A stretch of 64,000 nucleotides of DNA. It comes from Rutpela maculata (lineage: Eukaryota > Arthropoda > Insecta > Coleoptera > Cerambycidae). The DNA is taken from contig OW386292.2 of the NCBI GenBank assembly GCA_936432065.2, forward strand, positions 127,159,639 to 127,223,638, given 5' to 3'. The notes under the pieces are model-generated. The model did not search any database, was not told where the DNA came from, and worked only from the letters and a program-made list of their open reading frames with translations. A program made the position numbers and the translations under genes. Positions 47,188-55,564 of the stretch are shown piece after piece; position 1 is the stretch's first letter; each line of letters begins with the position of its first letter.

Positions 47188-47541
47188 ATGAATACCAATA
47201 TCAATTTATCAGTTCTTAATGAACGTATCATTGAAGACACGGAGGTTTTAGAATTAAAACCTATTTCATCATTAACCTTAAATAAAGTTTACATCATAAA
47301 GAAAATGATGATGCTTAATACACGGTTTGGTAAATCGATTTTAGTAAATTTGTTTGACGAAGATACAAATACTACTTTTAAATCATTTTTACCTAAACGT
47401 ATTGCAGAACTTGTAAGTGCATTTATGGATGAAATAAATTCATCTAACGGTAAATACGCGTTGATGTATTTAGGACAGAGTTCTCCCATATATGCCGGTG
47501 CCAAATCGAGGTCACTATTAAAATTCAAACTTATTGATTAA
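47188..47541 (+). CDS. Putative OB-fold-like small protein, possible ssDNA-binding protein
   Basis: This 117-residue protein starts at an ATG 123 bases downstream of a predicted initiator. It is predicted to be strand-rich by eye, with 'LNKVYIIKKMMMLNTRFGKS' followed by 'ILVNLFDEDTNTTFKSFLPK' and a helical 'RIAELVSAFMDEINS', ending in a basic strand. The pattern of alternating strands around a 'TRFGKS'-like turn and the size resemble OB-fold single-strand DNA-binding proteins, and such a protein would suit a protein-primed replication system; this is inference, not recognition of a named family. It is the first gene after the CRE/nuclear-receptor array, which suggests early expression. Confidence 0.6.
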   Translation: MNTNINLSVLNERIIEDTEVLELKPISSLTLNKVYIIKKMMMLNTRFGKSILVNLFDEDTNTTFKSFLPKRIAELVSAFMDEINSSNGKYALMYLGQSSPIYAGAKSRSLLKFKLID

Positions 47542-47843
47542 ATATATCAGAAAATATGTAAATGTTTTAAAATATTATCTAGTTAGTAAATAGGGTATAG
47601 TGAAATAATGGTTGCGGTAGAAGTATTACAAAATATAATCTCATTTTAGATCACTCATTAGCTCATATCGAATCAGGCATAGTTGTAGTAGGTTCTTGTC
47701 ACCATAGACTTGTACCACAAGTATTTAGTTTCTATTTATTTACTTTTCATCAGTAGTACCCATGTAAGTAATTTTATAATTTCTCTTTTATATTTTTTAT
47801 AAATTTATTTATTTAATTTCCAGCTTTACCACAACCAACAAAT

Positions 47844-48221
47844 ATGTGGATGCAATATTCGGCACAAAAGTGGACAAGGGCGGAAGACATTGATTCGGCC
47901 ATTGAAAAACTGTCTTGTCAACTGAGTGATCTAAGTATGGATTCTCTGCATGCTATAAACTATGATCTAAATTTCTGCTTCGATGCTGAACAAGTTGAAC
48001 GTCTTAAGGAGGATTCTGAAATGTATAATACTGGTGCTAACCTGTGTGGCAAATATTCCTGCGGTATTTTAAATTTAGAACAATTTTGTGAGCAAATGGT
48101 ACAAATAGATTTAAAACGTTTTCTATATGATATAGAAAAATATCTACCTAAAAAAATTATTGAAAAATATCAACTCAACCAATCTGATGAAGAAGCTGTA
48201 GACAACTCAATTAGTAGTTAA
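47844..48221 (+). CDS. Hypothetical acidic protein
   Basis: A 125-residue acidic, mostly helical protein begins 'MWMQYSAQKWTRAEDIDSAI' and ends with a Ser/Asp-rich tail. No family is recognised. A good splice donor (gtaagtaat, 47764) and acceptor (tttaatttccag, ending 47823) frame a 60-nt intron just upstream. The upstream exon has a stop in frame, so any such intron would lie in the 5' untranslated leader. A polyadenylation signal AATAAA follows near 48357. It converges with the minus-strand virion block ending at 48465. Confidence 0.55.
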   Translation: MWMQYSAQKWTRAEDIDSAIEKLSCQLSDLSMDSLHAINYDLNFCFDAEQVERLKEDSEMYNTGANLCGKYSCGILNLEQFCEQMVQIDLKRFLYDIEKYLPKKIIEKYQLNQSDEEAVDNSISS

Positions 48222-48464
48222 TCAATTATTGTTTTTTTTTTCATTTTGAGGTGAATATGTATAGTAATTAGAATTACACAACTATTGTAAAATTGTAATT
48301 GATGATGTACATTAAAATGCAATATTGAACTATATTTTATTGTGAGGATAAATATGAAATAAATGAAACACATTACTAGATTATATTTTTTATTTCCCTA
48401 TTTCTTGGCTACATATCTAAAAAAATGTGTTATTAATACTAAATATGAATAAACTTAAAGATAT

Positions 48465-49019
48465 TTATTCAAATTTTATATCTAAATCTACAATACATTT
48501 ATTAAGATAGTGAACATTTGCAAGAGCACAATGACTATTGTTGGGCTGAATATGCTCCATACATCTTGGTACACTCAAAGATTTGAGACTAGGTATGCAG
48601 GGGGAGCAGTCATCTAGGTCTATGATTTTATTCCATCTTAGATGATGCAGTAGAATGTTTTTCTTTAGTCTGCCTTTGCATAAAATTATAACATCCTGTG
48701 GTGATACATTACATCCATAATTATTAGCTGTATTTTGACAAAGCCGTAGAAGTATCATCGGAAATTCTGACAGTTGAATATATCCATCACTCCATTTTAC
48801 ACCGCCATGATAGTAGTTCTGTAGCCATCGATATTGATTCTGTTCACCTCGGGTTAGTGATGAAAAAGGATATGGTGGCTTGAAAAAGTAATGTGCTTGC
48901 TGGTTAGTGTTACAGCACACCACAGCCAATTCTTTTACTGTAAACACATTCTCTTTATATTGAAATCCTTGTAAGTCAATAATCAAAGTAGGAAATTCGT
49001 TGCTTAATGATGACATCAT
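48465..49019 (-). CDS. Hypothetical protein of the virion-gene block
   Basis: The 184-residue product begins 'MMSSLSNEFPTLIIDLQGFQ' and includes 'NVFTVKELAVVCCNTNQQAH', a 'KPPYPFSSLTRGEQNQYRWL' segment and a C-terminal Cys/His cluster (CSPCIPSLKS, CMEHIQPNNSHCALANVHYL). The acidic N-terminal strand ('IIDLQGF') followed by 'KELAV' is reminiscent of an RNase-H-fold start, but the remaining catalytic positions could not be assigned, so no function is claimed. It is the last gene of the minus-strand block, starting 11 bases after the major capsid stop, so late expression with the capsid genes is likely. Confidence 0.6.
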   Translation of the reverse strand: MMSSLSNEFPTLIIDLQGFQYKENVFTVKELAVVCCNTNQQAHYFFKPPYPFSSLTRGEQNQYRWLQNYYHGGVKWSDGYIQLSEFPMILLRLCQNTANNYGCNVSPQDVIILCKGRLKKNILLHHLRWNKIIDLDDCSPCIPSLKSLSVPRCMEHIQPNNSHCALANVHYLNKCIVDLDIKFE

Positions 49020-49030
49020 AAAAGAAAGTT

Positions 49031-50278
49031 TTATTTAGCGCCGGCAATTCCAGACTGAACTGAACCATCCAGTGCACTATATCTTAAATATGTATCGTGA
49101 AGTATAAGCGCATATACACGAGTTTGTGCAGGAAACTTCGTCTTTCGTGTTTCAAATTCTATTTTTATGTCTACAGTGGATGATTTAATTGCATCCGGTT
49201 GGCAGGAGCAATCTATGACAAATAATGGGGATTTTCTGAATTCTCCCAGATCCATCAATGGTTCAGCCATATCTCTATCATAGTAACTACGTTGAAAGTT
49301 CTCGTATGCATAGTATGCTGCGGAGTCGAGTTTCTTATCGAAATCCAAATTCCAACGCTCATATGGAAATACTTCAGAGTTCAGATATAGTCGAATATTA
49401 TTAATATCTGCAGATATAAACTGTGTGACGTCCTTGGTTCTATCATTGGAATTGCCATTGTTTTGAAATCCGATAATGATATATCGAGGTCTCTCAAGGC
49501 TGCTAGTGGTTTTAACAGCCCATATGTCAGACGATGTATCACGCAAAGTAGGTAGCTCATATAGATCCCACATGCGGTAAGCCACCTTCACTATGGCATA
49601 ATTACCACCCTTATTAATTCTATTTAATAGTTTAAGCTTTTGTTTATCTTCAGGCACAATATGTTTTATCTTCCACTCAATTTTGCTAATTTCTAGATCT
49701 GCATCAACTTCACCAATGTAACTATCTTTAAAAGATCGAGCTATGATTAAAATTAATTCCTGCTTTGCATTTATAACACCTTTTGTGTAATCTTCTGCAA
49801 AACCCATGATGTATTTAAGAGGCAGCCTACCACTGAATACGTGACTGGTAGTATCTAAAATGTCTTGCTTCTCTGCGGTCAGACCCCAACCTGCAGTTAA
49901 AAGTGATCGGAGATGTGTTTGTCCATATGATACCATAGTCTTCATTGTGGTAGTGATACCAGGCTTCCTAACGACAGCCACTTGTTCACCACCCATTTCA
50001 TATCTGATTTCATCGAAGAGAAAAGCTAGTGTGTTATTGGATAAATAACACCGCTTGGTAAGATCACTTGGAGTAAATTTTCCTTCTATATAAATATAAC
50101 TCTCTGCAATGTCGAGTATAAGGTCTTGAAAATTGACAGGAATGCGTATTTCATCCGAGTTATTATAATACGGTGATCCGTATGGTTTATACGTATGCTC
50201 ATGTAAACTGGCAAGTGATTTATCAAACACGGGCTCGTCGAACACTTCAAGTTTTTCACTAGATGTAAAAGCTGCCAT
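49031..50278 (-). CDS. Major capsid protein, double-jelly-roll (hexon-like)
   Basis: This 415-residue protein is the largest virion gene and lies where adintovirus- and Polinton-type elements carry the major capsid protein, next to a penton-like gene and a protease. It is rich in strands and has features of the group by eye: an N-terminal arm, 'IPVNFQDLILDIAESYIYIE' opening the first jelly roll, 'ERPRYIIIGFQNNG' and 'IRLYLNSEVFPYERWNLDF' at the domain junction, and a final block 'SPLFVIDCSCQPDAIKSSTV', 'DIKIEFETRK' and 'VYALILHDTYLRY'. The trimer would form the capsid hexagonal units. The frame is intact. Recognition rests on context and motif pattern rather than an alignment. Confidence 0.8.
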   Translation of the reverse strand: MAAFTSSEKLEVFDEPVFDKSLASLHEHTYKPYGSPYYNNSDEIRIPVNFQDLILDIAESYIYIEGKFTPSDLTKRCYLSNNTLAFLFDEIRYEMGGEQVAVVRKPGITTTMKTMVSYGQTHLRSLLTAGWGLTAEKQDILDTTSHVFSGRLPLKYIMGFAEDYTKGVINAKQELILIIARSFKDSYIGEVDADLEISKIEWKIKHIVPEDKQKLKLLNRINKGGNYAIVKVAYRMWDLYELPTLRDTSSDIWAVKTTSSLERPRYIIIGFQNNGNSNDRTKDVTQFISADINNIRLYLNSEVFPYERWNLDFDKKLDSAAYYAYENFQRSYYDRDMAEPLMDLGEFRKSPLFVIDCSCQPDAIKSSTVDIKIEFETRKTKFPAQTRVYALILHDTYLRYSALDGSVQSGIAGAK

Positions 50279-50284
50279 TGTTAT

Positions 50285-50470
50285 TTAATTTTCTCTCAGT
50301 TTTAATCCAATAGATTGAAGAAATGCACGGTCCTTAGCCGACAACCTATGTCTTAACTGTTTAAGAGGTATACGCTGAATGAATTGGTTTCTACAATCAC
50401 TCTTCTTTTTATCGTTAAACATTTTATATTGGCAATGTGCCAATCGTTTCTGATTATATCGAAAGCCCAT
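50285..50470 (-). CDS. Small basic protein between capsid genes
   Basis: A 61-residue, strongly basic protein (MGFRYNQKRLAHCQYKMFND, ending 'AFLQSIGLKLREN') fits into the 200-bp gap between the two capsid genes with 6 and 14 bases to spare. Its compact placement and ATG suggest a real gene. A DNA-condensing or cement role would be conceivable for a small basic virion protein, but nothing in the sequence proves it. Confidence 0.5.
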   Translation of the reverse strand: MGFRYNQKRLAHCQYKMFNDKKKSDCRNQFIQRIPLKQLRHRLSAKDRAFLQSIGLKLREN

Positions 50471-50484
50471 TTTTGCTCGAAATA

Positions 50485-51234
50485 TTAAAATTGTTTCAAT
50501 TCTAGCTTCACAATAATCTTTTCACCTCGAAAGTTAATTAAATCTCCATTGTCATCCAATATGTGCAGAGTAATGTTGTCGATAAACTGACGTCCTTCAG
50601 GTCTAACAGGTAAATATATGATGTTAGCTGGCTCCTTGGTAAGTTTATATCCAGGTTCAACATCAATATCAAACTCGAAGAGTGTGTGGGATTTTAGGGC
50701 ATTCAGATACGCTCCGGAAATAATGTTGCAATTCACACGTACCATTCTTACTTTCATAATATCAACAGGGAGTGTTGATTCATGGCTCTGGTTTGGATGT
50801 AAGTATGTTGGTTCAAATCCCAACAAACTGCCAATCGAGTTTGCTTGTGAAAAGTCAATTCCATATTTTGACCAAATTTCACACTTCAGCGTATTGTTGT
50901 TTGCTCGTAGCCGGAATAATTTCTCTTTTTCTTCCTCTGTATCAGCTGGTATAGCTTTCAGTATTGCTCGATATATTTCATCAATTTCATAGGCTCCATA
51001 TGGTATATGCTTGTATACAAGGGGTAGTTTTGGACGCTCTCTATAACAAAAACGATTGTTTGTCTCGTCTACATTAAATATAGAGTTGTATGAATAAAAT
51101 CCAATTAATCCCAGTCCATATCGACTACCCATATCTAGTTCAATGGGTGGATAAAATTCTGCACTGAGCACGCTTGAGCGGCTTGATAAAGTGAAGGTGT
51201 GTGACATGACTGATGTTTTTGGAGATTGCTGCAT
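50485..51234 (-). CDS. Minor capsid protein, penton-like (single jelly roll)
   Basis: The 249-residue product begins with a Ser/Thr-rich leader (MSHTFTLSSRSSVLSAEFYP) and 'PPIELDMGSRYGLGLIGFYS', then 'IPYGAYEIDEIYRAI' and 'IDFSQANSIGSLLGFEP', and later 'VNCNIISGAYLNALKSHTLF' and 'IYLPVRPEGRQFIDNITLHI' with 'NFRGEKIIVKLELKQF'. Size, strand-rich character and position immediately upstream of the major capsid gene match the penton-type minor capsid protein of Polinton-class viruses, which forms the fivefold vertices. It starts 5 bases after the stop of the preceding gene. The frame is intact. Confidence 0.75.
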   Translation of the reverse strand: MQQSPKTSVMSHTFTLSSRSSVLSAEFYPPIELDMGSRYGLGLIGFYSYNSIFNVDETNNRFCYRERPKLPLVYKHIPYGAYEIDEIYRAILKAIPADTEEEKEKLFRLRANNNTLKCEIWSKYGIDFSQANSIGSLLGFEPTYLHPNQSHESTLPVDIMKVRMVRVNCNIISGAYLNALKSHTLFEFDIDVEPGYKLTKEPANIIYLPVRPEGRQFIDNITLHILDDNGDLINFRGEKIIVKLELKQF

Positions 51235-51238
51235 GAAT

Positions 51239-51652
51239 TTATTGTGATTTACAGCAATTGTTGTGGATTAATCTTCTTTTTTTGAGGGGTGAAGGAGATA
51301 CATTTATGTCATTATTTGACACCACGTTCACCTCGTGCACTTTACAGTAGCAGCAAAATATTTTTCGAGGTGGTGAGCCATCATTAACATCGATATTATT
51401 TTCATCATTAGAATAATGTTCTTGACAGTACTGATATTTTAAAATGTCAATATCATCCTGAAGATGTCTGGGTAACTTATCCCACACTAACGCAATTTCA
51501 TTAGGGGCACATGCAATCATTACCTCTTTAGGCATATCTGAAAGTTGCTGTTTACTCATCTTCAATAAGCTGCGTAGTCTAGAGAAAGCAATCAATGAGT
51601 GGCCCATCCGTTTAATTGCTTCTCGATCCATTGATGGTGTCACAGATTCCAT
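51239..51652 (-). CDS. Hypothetical protein with Cys cluster and basic C-terminus
   Basis: A 137-residue protein between the protease and the penton-like gene. The first half is helical ('GHSLIAFSRLRSLLKMSKQQ', 'LPRHLQDDIDILKYQYCQEH'). The second half has 'PPRKIFCCYCKVHEV', a possible zinc-binding cluster, and the basic 'PLKKRRLIHNNCCKSQ', a likely nuclear-localisation signal. Gene spacing (15 bases upstream, 4 downstream) indicates co-expression with the virion genes. No family is recognised. Confidence 0.55.
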   Translation of the reverse strand: MESVTPSMDREAIKRMGHSLIAFSRLRSLLKMSKQQLSDMPKEVMIACAPNEIALVWDKLPRHLQDDIDILKYQYCQEHYSNDENNIDVNDGSPPRKIFCCYCKVHEVNVVSNNDINVSPSPLKKRRLIHNNCCKSQ

Positions 51653-51667
51653 TTGAAAAGTTTTTAT

Positions 51668-52042
51668 TTAATTTTTTGAGGAAAGAAACTTTAAGCACAA
51701 ATGACCACACCACACTGTGTTAAAATTTTGTTGGCGCTCATAATTATAGTAGATTTTATTTGTAGACATTGAACCGTTGCGCAAGTACTGGACTAGTTCT
51801 CTTGGCGGGGGTAAATCGCCAAAACTATCGAAATATGTGACTAAACTGCCACGTTTTTTATATGCCACCCAGTGTGTTCCAGGGCCATCTATACTATCCA
51901 AATTTATGATGGAGGATTCATTATGATGTGGTCCAGAATTTGGTAGATTGTCACGCATAAATATACCTCGAAAATATGGTACCTTCATCTTCTCAGCATA
52001 ATATTTAAGATCGATGTCGGTGAGAGGTTTTCGAGGTAGGGT
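51668..52042 (-). CDS. Adenain-like cysteine protease
   Basis: The catalytic arrangement of the adenovirus-type maturation protease is visible when counting from the ATG at 51988: His39 in 'GPGTHWVAY', Asp54 in 'YFDSFGDLPPP', Gln87 in 'ERQQNFNTVWC' seven residues before Cys94, and Cys94 in 'WCGHLCLKF'. It would process virion precursors. From the first ATG the protein is only 106 residues. However, the same frame is open upstream for about 35 codons ('LPRKPLTDIDLKYYAEK' precedes the ATG), overlaps the end of the phospholipase-domain gene and looks coding, but lacks an ATG. Coordinates here start where the upstream gene ends; the conservative start is 51988. Translation by a non-ATG start, splicing or read-through from the neighbour are all possible. 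Confidence 0.8.
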   Translation of the reverse strand, partial: TLPRKPLTDIDLKYYAEKMKVPYFRGIFMRDNLPNSGPHHNESSIINLDSIDGPGTHWVAYKKRGSLVTYFDSFGDLPPPRELVQYLRNGSMSTNKIYYNYERQQNFNTVWCGHLCLKFLSSKN

Positions 52043-52044
52043 GT

Positions 52045-52944
52045 CTAGTAGTTTTTTGAACTTTGTGGTTTTAAATAAAGACCCAGACCTTTACGATACG
52101 GTTTCAAATATAATCCTTTGCCACTTTTTCCTAGAGCAATCGCTTCCATGTGTCTATTATGACGATTTTTTTCTGCCAATTCCTCTCTACTTGTTTTAAC
52201 ATCATTTACAGCTTTAGCTATACCAGCTGCACTTCCAGCCAAACTACCTAACGCTGATAATCCTGCAAAAATAGGTATTAAAGGTAGAATTCCACCAACT
52301 TTCGGAATCGGTATTATGCGAGGTGTACGAATATTGCGTTTTCCACCAGCCGCCCTCATGTGACGCCGTGCTGCTTGAAGCGCCATTTGAGCAATTTTTT
52401 TTGTATCATTAGCAATAGACCGCTTGCCACCGACCTTACGTAGATCATCACGTACCTTGCGCACTATTCCAGCACCGAACGCTACATTTTTAACGTTCTT
52501 CCTGTTTTTATTCTTCTTTTTAATTATATTTTTTCTTTTTGTAGTACGAGATGTTGACCTACATCCCATACCGAGACGTTGTTTCCCCTTCATTATGGTA
52601 GTAACTAACCACGCTGCAGCCTTTTCTTTTATACCTGCGTCTTTGGATTTAACTCGTTTCCAAGCAGCTTGTTCAAGCTGATAGTCTGCTTTGTGTCGGG
52701 CAGCTAAATCGTTCGTGTTTTGATCGTATGCAATATCGTGTTGCTTGCACGCAGAATCCAACTTATTTATACCTGGATCACCTCGCGCTAATCTTTTTTG
52801 TAATTTAGTACCGGGGCCGCAGTACTGATAACCTCCCGGTAAATGCAGTTCAAATGGAAGCTTATTTATTAAGGAATTTACTACCCCTCTACCAGCCTTT
52901 AAACAATGGCGGTTTTTACTTGTGTGCTGTTTGACTGACAACAT
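52045..52944 (-). CDS. Virion protein with phospholipase A2 domain and hydrophobic pX/pVI-like tail
   Basis: The 299-residue product has an N-terminal phospholipase A2 module of the parvovirus-capsid type: calcium-loop 'YCGPGTK' (residues 41-47), then 'LDSACKQHDIAYD' with the His69-Asp70 catalytic pair. Such a domain lets virions breach endosomal membranes. A very basic region follows (about 129-153, 'TKRKNIIKKKNKNRKN'), then a Gly/Ala-rich hydrophobic segment (about 216-243, 'VGGILPLIPIFAGLSALG') and a C-terminus with a repeated 'GLYLKPYRKGLGLYLKP' signature. The combination is typical of adintovirus virion proteins. Its ATG is only 16 bases from the upstream-most ATG of the divergent ATPase gene. 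A TATATAAATA box for this gene lies at 52974-52983, so the two promoters overlap. Confidence 0.85.
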   Translation of the reverse strand: MLSVKQHTSKNRHCLKAGRGVVNSLINKLPFELHLPGGYQYCGPGTKLQKRLARGDPGINKLDSACKQHDIAYDQNTNDLAARHKADYQLEQAAWKRVKSKDAGIKEKAAAWLVTTIMKGKQRLGMGCRSTSRTTKRKNIIKKKNKNRKNVKNVAFGAGIVRKVRDDLRKVGGKRSIANDTKKIAQMALQAARRHMRAAGGKRNIRTPRIIPIPKVGGILPLIPIFAGLSALGSLAGSAAGIAKAVNDVKTSREELAEKNRHNRHMEAIALGKSGKGLYLKPYRKGLGLYLKPQSSKNY

Positions 52945-52973
52945 TTAAATAACAATTGTAATGCATACATCTA

Positions 52974-52983
52974 TTTATATAGT
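52974..52983 (-). promoter_or_regulatory. TATA box for the minus-strand virion gene
   Basis: TATATAAATA on the minus strand lies about 30-39 bases before the ATG at 52944. It falls inside the first 13 codons of the longest ATPase frame, which argues that the ATPase starts at its second ATG (53000). Confidence 0.55.
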
Positions 52984-52999
52984 CTTCAACCGTGCTACA

Positions 53000-53692
53000 A
53001 TGCGTATTGTAAAGCAGAGACAGAAGTTTGCTGTAGACAATTTAGACGAAAAAGTTGGAGGTGGGTTACAAGTCGAATCGCGCCATGGACCATTACTTCC
53101 CACAACTATTCGTGGACTATTAATCGGCCCAAGTGCCTGTGGAAAGACAAATTTACTTATATCTCTGCTTACTCACCCCCTTGGACTTCGTTTTGCAAAC
53201 ATTTACCTATATTCAAAGTCTCTATATCAACCCAAGTACGAGTATTTGCGCAAGATATTAGAACCTATTAAGGGACTGGGATTTTACACCTTCAGTAATA
53301 ATGCAGATATAGTGGAGCCATCCGATGCTAAACCTAATTCTATATTTATATTTGATGATGTTATATGTGAAAAACAAGATGTAATTCGTGCGTTTTTCTC
53401 AATGGGTCGCCATAGAAATGTAGATTGTTTTTATCTGGCACAAACATATTCTCGCGTGCCAAAGCAGTTAGTGAGGGATAACGCAAATTTTATAGCATTG
53501 TTCAAGCAGGATGACATGAATTTACATCACATTTTCTCTGATCATGTCTCACCAGACGTATCTTTTAAGTTATTTCAAGAAATGTGTGCAGAATGTTGGA
53601 AAGAAAGATATGGGTTTCTTGTAATTGACAAAGATAGAGAAGTAAATGAGGGAAGATACAGGAAAGGACTTGATAGTTTCATATATCCATAA
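53000..53692 (+). CDS. A32/FtsK-HerA-like genome-packaging ATPase
   Basis: Starting at the ATG at 53000 (MRIVKQRQKF), the protein has 230 residues; a longer frame from 52961 adds 13 residues that overlap the opposing TATA box. Walker A is 'LLIGPSACGKTNLL' and Walker B is 'NSIFIFDDV', with 'FFSMGRHRNVDCFYLAQTYS' after it, matching the sensor region of the poxvirus A32 and Polinton packaging ATPases. It would pump the genome into preformed capsids. It is the first of four plus-strand genes. All motifs are intact. Confidence 0.88.
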   Translation: MRIVKQRQKFAVDNLDEKVGGGLQVESRHGPLLPTTIRGLLIGPSACGKTNLLISLLTHPLGLRFANIYLYSKSLYQPKYEYLRKILEPIKGLGFYTFSNNADIVEPSDAKPNSIFIFDDVICEKQDVIRAFFSMGRHRNVDCFYLAQTYSRVPKQLVRDNANFIALFKQDDMNLHHIFSDHVSPDVSFKLFQEMCAECWKERYGFLVIDKDREVNEGRYRKGLDSFIYP

Positions 53693-53767
53693 GGAATTGT
53701 AATTAGGACTTAATCGATCTGCAGACAGCGTCGGTATTACATCGACGAAATTAAGCAGAAAGCTAAT

Positions 53768-54760
53768 ATGGATAGAGATGTGGGAGCTGAAATAAGTCTG
53801 AAACGTCAATTAGTTGAGGCTACCGACTCCGTACGTAAGAAATTCAATTCTCTCAAGAATAGAGATGCTGAGAATAAATTAACGCTGGAGAAGATATATG
53901 AACCTATAACCACACCTTTAAAAGTCTTATCATCCGCTTCAAAGGTAAAATCACAAAACAATGTGCCAACGCACACGCAAAAGCCAACACAAACACCATG
54001 GGGTGCAAGAGCTAGTACCAGTGTATTTAAAGCTACATCTGAAACTAGTGATGATGATGAGAATAATGCAAGTCAAGCATATTTTATGGAAACGCCACCA
54101 AGATCATCGTTAATGAGTACCCCAGGTTCAGAAAGTATCCTTAGCAGTGCAGAAAAGGGTGATGTGATCAAACAACATGTAGAAAATTTAAAGTCTGGTA
54201 ATCATAAATATGATACTATATACGGTGTGCGTCTAGATCCCAACACAGATAAACTACTAATGGGTAATAGCGAAATACGCTTTTCTGATGGAAATATCAC
54301 CTTGTGGTATGGTAATAAGCGAGTGGGAAAGTATCCTGGCAGTTCTAAGTTGTATGATGTAATATTTATGAAACATCCATCAGTTCTACGTAGTGATGAG
54401 ACTTTTACTGGAGATGAAGAGCGTGAAATATATCGGCAAATATTAAATAAAACAAAAGCACCGTATAACCGTTATGATATAAGTCTGGGTTTGAATGAAA
54501 AGAAATGGAAGAAATTCAGTCAAATTATAAAACCACTGTTATCTCCTACAGTAATGACAAGATCTAGAAAAGGTTCGGGTATGCCTATTAAGAAATTATA
54601 CAATAGTAGAGGTGTGGATTATGTTTATTGGAATAAACCGAAAGAGTTGGTAGATCGTCTACGTCTGCTGTATAGTTCAAAAATGGCAGGTAACAGTGGT
54701 GTTAACAATGAAATAGTTAGTTTGTTGGAGGAAATGAGAGAAGAAAAAATAATCTTTTAG
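53768..54760 (+). CDS. Conserved-looking protein of unknown function
   Basis: A 330-residue protein with three parts: a charged helical N-terminus (SLKRQLVEATDSVRKKFNSL), a long Ser/Thr/Asp-rich disordered stretch (about 55-130, with 'TSETSDDDENNASQ'), and a folded C-terminal half with 'YDTIYGVRLDPNTDKLLMGN', 'PSVLRSDETFTGDEEREIYR' and the terminal block 'VYWNKPKELVDRLRLLYSSK' plus 'NEIVSLLEEMREE'. Genes with this kind of C-terminal block recur in arthropod Polinton-class elements, to my knowledge without an assigned role. Its position between ATPase and fibre-like genes suggests a virion or assembly function. Confidence 0.6.
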   Translation: MDRDVGAEISLKRQLVEATDSVRKKFNSLKNRDAENKLTLEKIYEPITTPLKVLSSASKVKSQNNVPTHTQKPTQTPWGARASTSVFKATSETSDDDENNASQAYFMETPPRSSLMSTPGSESILSSAEKGDVIKQHVENLKSGNHKYDTIYGVRLDPNTDKLLMGNSEIRFSDGNITLWYGNKRVGKYPGSSKLYDVIFMKHPSVLRSDETFTGDEEREIYRQILNKTKAPYNRYDISLGLNEKKWKKFSQIIKPLLSPTVMTRSRKGSGMPIKKLYNSRGVDYVYWNKPKELVDRLRLLYSSKMAGNSGVNNEIVSLLEEMREEKIIF

Positions 54761-54919
54761 CGAAATTAAATTTAATTCCAGTAAGGAGTGTCCAACGTAG
54801 AAAGAAATAATTTAAATAAAAAAAGAAAAATTGATTTTATTAAATTTCCCTGTGAATATATCTAATTGGGAAGTATAATATATTGTGAAATACTTAAATC
54901 AGATCAGATGTAATCAGAA

Positions 54920-55498
54920 ATGCTACCTGTTCACAACACAATTGACAAGTTTGGACGTAGAAGAGGCGGCGCTAATAAATCATTAGTCGTACGCGGTCCA
55001 CCAGGTCTTGGCTTTAACCTCACCACAGATAATCACTTTGATATCCAGAATAAACGTTTAAAGAACATTGGAGAACCAGTAGATAGTAAGGATGGTGTAA
55101 CACGTAACTATGTTGAAAATCGCTTTGCTACATTCTTTGCAGAAATCCACAAGGCTATGGATGAGATCAGTGACTTAATTATTGCAGCAATGAAAAAGTA
55201 TGTCGATAGTCAAGCTGACTTAAGTAGTGGAGCTATGAAAAAGTATGTTAATGAGCAAATGCATAAAGTTAATGATCAAGCTGGCTTAGTTAGTGGTGCT
55301 GTGAGAAAGTATGTTGATGATCAAATGCAAAGAAAAAAAGGAGAAGTTATTACAGCAATGAAAAAGTATGTTAATGAACAAATACAAAAAGATACTGACA
55401 AAAAACATAAAGAAGTTGAAAATGCAGTTACTCTAAACACTAAACAGATTAATAATTTAATTGAGAAACTTGTTAAATTAGAAGAATTAACTTATTAG
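54920..55498 (+). CDS. Fibre-like coiled-coil repeat protein
   Basis: The 192-residue protein begins with a short head (MLPVHNTIDKFGRRRGGANK, then 'VVRGPPGLGFNLT') and the segment 'FDIQNKRLKNIGEPVDSKDG' with 'VTRNYVENRF', a motif layout seen in phage and virus tail or fibre proteins at the base of the shaft. Then come four copies of a short unit at about residues 90-155: AMKKYVDSQ, AMKKYVNEQM, AVRKYVDDQM, AMKKYVNEQI, with heptad-like hydrophobic spacing. The C-terminus is a further amphipathic helix. A trimeric coiled-coil fibre involved in host attachment is inferred. A receptor-binding knob is not evident, so this could be a truncated or minimal fibre. Confidence 0.55.
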   Translation: MLPVHNTIDKFGRRRGGANKSLVVRGPPGLGFNLTTDNHFDIQNKRLKNIGEPVDSKDGVTRNYVENRFATFFAEIHKAMDEISDLIIAAMKKYVDSQADLSSGAMKKYVNEQMHKVNDQAGLVSGAVRKYVDDQMQRKKGEVITAMKKYVNEQIQKDTDKKHKEVENAVTLNTKQINNLIEKLVKLEELTY

Positions 55499-55564
55499 AA
55501 ATTAGTCTATTGGCAAACATCTACCAGTTAGGTGTATCCTCCCCATTGGAATCAAGAAGTTATC

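Noticed and set aside
55532..55564. Integrase start at 55532
   Set aside because: That codon is GTG; the first ATG is at 55565.
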